A stretch of 64,000 nt of DNA. It comes from Candidatus Thorarchaeota archaeon. Lineage in GTDB: Archaea > Asgardarchaeota > Thorarchaeia > Thorarchaeales > Thorarchaeaceae. The translations under genes and the position numbers were made by a program. Under the pieces are notes generated by a model. That model made no database searches and was not told where the DNA came from. It saw only the letters and a program-made list of their open reading frames with translations. Shown piece by piece: positions 62,427-64,000 of the stretch (its first letter is position 1; each line of letters opens with the position of its first letter). The stretch is taken from the NCBI GenBank assembly GCA_008080745.1, contig SHMX01000003.1:282971-346970 (forward strand), written 5' to 3'.

Positions 62427-62678
62427 CTAGTGGAAGACAGCAGGGTGGAGCAGTCGCTTGGCGAACCCATAGTCCACGAGCCCCGCCTCGAAGTGTATCT
62501 CCTCGTAGGCTTCGGACTTCTTGTCGTACTGAGGGTTCCAGAGGCTCGTCACCTCGATGTCCAGCATGAAGGGCCACTGGGTACTAACAGTGATACGGTC
62601 CGGTCTGGTGGCGATGATCTCCTCAAGGGTCGGGGTGAGGGTGATGTTGGGACTGTCGGTGATCTTCGAGGGTGACAT
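62427..62678 (-). CDS. Small ORF in GC-rich patch, 83 residues, unknown
   Basis: An 83-residue frame on the minus strand, starting MSPSKITDSPNITL, with a middle segment RITVSTQWPFMLDIEVTSLW and an end EIHFEAGLVDYGFAKRLL. Third codon positions are mostly G or C, in contrast to the AT-rich surroundings, which supports coding and suggests transfer. A TATA-like TTTTTATT lies about 25-30 bases upstream of ATG 62678, so it may be leaderless. The family is not recognised. It could also be a fragment of a longer gene. Confidence 0.5.
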   Translation of the reverse strand: MSPSKITDSPNITLTPTLEEIIATRPDRITVSTQWPFMLDIEVTSLWNPQYDKKSEAYEEIHFEAGLVDYGFAKRLLHPAVFH

Positions 62679-62716
62679 ACGCTATACTCTTGTCGGCAGG
62701 TAATAAAAATCGCGTA

Positions 62717-62902
62717 TTATTCAGCCTCATGATTGTCTGTTATGTTTATTATGAATCTGATACCCTCTTTGATTTTGAGGATATCTTCCTCTTGTAGCCC
62801 CCGTTGGTCATGAACGATTGAATTGCGTAGACGCCAAAAATCAGCCACATTCTCATAGTCGGATGTAGGCGTAGGATGACAGAGTGATCTTATCCAACCT
62901 GT
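62717..62902 (-). pseudogene. HEPN-like C-terminal fragment without a start
   Basis: An open frame of 61 codons ending at 62717 without ATG near its start. It reads sensibly in its second half: ENVADFWRLRNSIVHDQRG, then EEDILKIKEGIRFIINITDN. RNSIVH is an RxxxxH motif preceded by Leu, as in HEPN-type proteins and toxins. An in-frame stop closes the frame at 62905-62903. It looks like the remaining C-terminus of a broken gene. A GTG within the frame could start a 42-residue piece. Confidence 0.45.
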
Positions 62903-62997
62903 TTACAAGTAGCAGTGGATTGAAAGCTCAAAAATATTACGCACTATATAGAATAAGTGCAGTTGGGGGACCAGACACCTCATCAATCTCCTTTCGT

Positions 62998-64000
62998 CTA
63001 TTTACAGAGCAAGGTCTCACGGATTACCTCGATGGTCTGATGGATGGTCTGAAGGGCCGTGAGTTGTGAGAGTGATACATCCTCCAGATCCAGAGAGTCG
63101 ATACATACCTGTCTCTTGAGGACAATGTTCCGACTGGTCGCACATACTTGATGTGCAATAGACTCGTCAGAAAACAGAAACTCGGTCCTACCTAATCTGC
63201 TGAGGGTCCGATAGACCTTGCTGGTCTTGATGTCTGTGATGGCATCCACATCTACCTCAGATACGATATCTTGAGCAAGGCGCTCAGTGTCAACAAGAAG
63301 GTCCATGATGGTTGGGATATATCGGCTCTCATTGATCATGAGGTGGAAACATTCGATTGCACGGTGTTTCCGTTCAAGAGATTCCTCAGACACCCTCCCG
63401 TGTATCCCATCATCAAAGTGAAACTTGCCCCATCGTAGATAGGTCTCATCCTCTGGAAAATCAGCTCGGTTTACATCAGGAGTTATGATACTATCAAGAC
63501 TCAGTGGTCGTATCCCTAGAAGCGATACATTATCGATGGCTTTGGCAGTTCGTAGTGCCCAGTACTTCTGGTCAAAGTCACCCTCTGTCAGCCAGCGGTC
63601 TATGGTCAGGGACTGGTGGAAGGATGAGAGGAGGTATCGTTTAACCCAGCTGACATTGATGACATCAAAACGATCAAGGACACTAAGGGTCTCAAGGATG
63701 AGGGCAGTAGTATGGAAATCGGGGTCATCCACATAGATATCTCCATCGACAAATCCACCTCTGAAGGGACTATGCATCGATACATACCGTTCGATGATGG
63801 AATCTATAGCAGTCCAATATGACCTAGGAATAGGTCCAGTGTAGTCTTGCATGAGTCGAACCGCATCCAGCGTGGACTGAAATGTTGAGTCCAGCCCAGG
63901 CCTATCCGCAAATCCTTGTCCATCATAACATCTCATGATGTACGAGGGAAGTGAAGGCGAGTCCGCCTTGGTATCAACAGCTGCAACAGACTGCATGGAT
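62998..64000 (-). CDS. Alpha/alpha-toroid (prenyltransferase-like) protein, partial
   Basis: At least 332 residues ending at 62998; the frame is open to the right window edge, and an ATG at 63996 may or may not be the true start. Repeats resemble the toroid fold seen at 33937: CYDGQGFADRPGLDSTFQSTLDAVRLM, RGGFVDGDIYVDDPDFHTTALILETLSVLDR and TEGDFDQKYWALRTAKAID. No catalytic motif or membrane segment is visible in this part. The C-terminal third (from about residue 210) is a separate helical domain. Function is unknown; a binding or scaffold role is likely. The GC content is higher than most of the window. Confidence 0.7.
   Translation of the reverse strand, partial: SMQSVAAVDTKADSPSLPSYIMRCYDGQGFADRPGLDSTFQSTLDAVRLMQDYTGPIPRSYWTAIDSIIERYVSMHSPFRGGFVDGDIYVDDPDFHTTALILETLSVLDRFDVINVSWVKRYLLSSFHQSLTIDRWLTEGDFDQKYWALRTAKAIDNVSLLGIRPLSLDSIITPDVNRADFPEDETYLRWGKFHFDDGIHGRVSEESLERKHRAIECFHLMINESRYIPTIMDLLVDTERLAQDIVSEVDVDAITDIKTSKVYRTLSRLGRTEFLFSDESIAHQVCATSRNIVLKRQVCIDSLDLEDVSLSQLTALQTIHQTIEVIRETLLCK

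Noticed and set aside
62224-62577. 117-residue minus-strand frame
   Set aside because: Composition is Arg/Gly-rich and shadow-like, and it overlaps the better GC-rich frame 62427-62678.
62884-63069. 61-residue plus-strand frame
   Set aside because: It overlaps the end of the toroid gene on the other strand and has no SD or recognisable sequence.

Overview
The window is a gene-dense stretch of archaeal chromosome with about 50 protein genes and no rRNA, tRNA, CRISPR array or intact insertion sequence that I could see. Archaeal markers include a group II chaperonin, ribosomal protein eS17, an archaeal/eukaryal-type ATP-dependent DNA ligase, MptA-type GTP cyclohydrolase, archaeal HMG-CoA synthase with its thiolase and DUF35 partners, archaeal-type PPAT and GTP-dependent dephospho-CoA kinase, and TATA-like promoters. 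A longin-like cytoplasmic domain on a giant Ig-type membrane protein, leucine-rich repeats, and several TPR, HEAT and alpha/alpha-toroid proteins point to an Asgard archaeon, perhaps Thorarchaeota-like. That placement is inference. Many genes start with TTG or GTG behind a clear Shine-Dalgarno (SD) sequence.

Layout. 1-5.5 kb: the 5' part of metG, an amino-acid permease, two unrecognised proteins and a small 50-residue gene. 5.9-10.6 kb: a giant secreted or membrane protein with a longin-like tail. 10.7-16.7 kb: pterin genes (PTPS, mptA), DNA ligase, eS17, an orphan DNA methyltransferase and a CDF metal transporter fused to a NifX-like domain. 16.8-25.5 kb: a leftward TCA-cycle cluster (korA, korB, fumC, then sdhA, sdhB), split by a MvaI/BcnI-type restriction endonuclease and an N4-cytosine methyltransferase. 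25.6-33.7 kb: ClC channel, V4R-like protein, LRR protein, thermosome with a repeat-rich promoter, a P-loop protein and thioredoxin reductase. 33.9-39 kb: a secreted toroid protein, an AbrB-ACT-like protein, and an asparagine-synthetase-like protein tail-to-tail with a MoaD/ThiS-like protein.

39.3-45.2 kb: the mevalonate entry operon (HMG-CoA synthase, thiolase, DUF35), a phosphoesterase, a PPAT/dephospho-CoA kinase fusion and an NAD(P)HX repair enzyme. 45.3-55.2 kb: TPR and HEAT proteins, an NfnAB/SudAB-like flavin enzyme pair, and a MoxR ATPase with a zincin-VWA partner. 55.4-61.8 kb: a condensin operon (degenerate AAA protein, SMC, ScpA-like, ScpB-like) followed by a zinc-ribbon/winged-helix protein. 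61.8-64 kb: an irregular stretch with small ORFs, a HEPN-like gene remnant, a GC-richer patch and the edge of another toroid protein.

Functionally, the window links a ferredoxin-dependent 2-oxoacid oxidation/TCA segment, isoprenoid-lipid and CoA biosynthesis, and pyridine-nucleotide redox and repair with chromosome organisation. The most unusual items are the longin-tailed surface protein, the pseudo-AAA at the head of the condensin operon, the restriction-modification island inside the TCA cluster, the AsnB-like/MoaD-like pair, and the zincin-VWA/MoxR pair.
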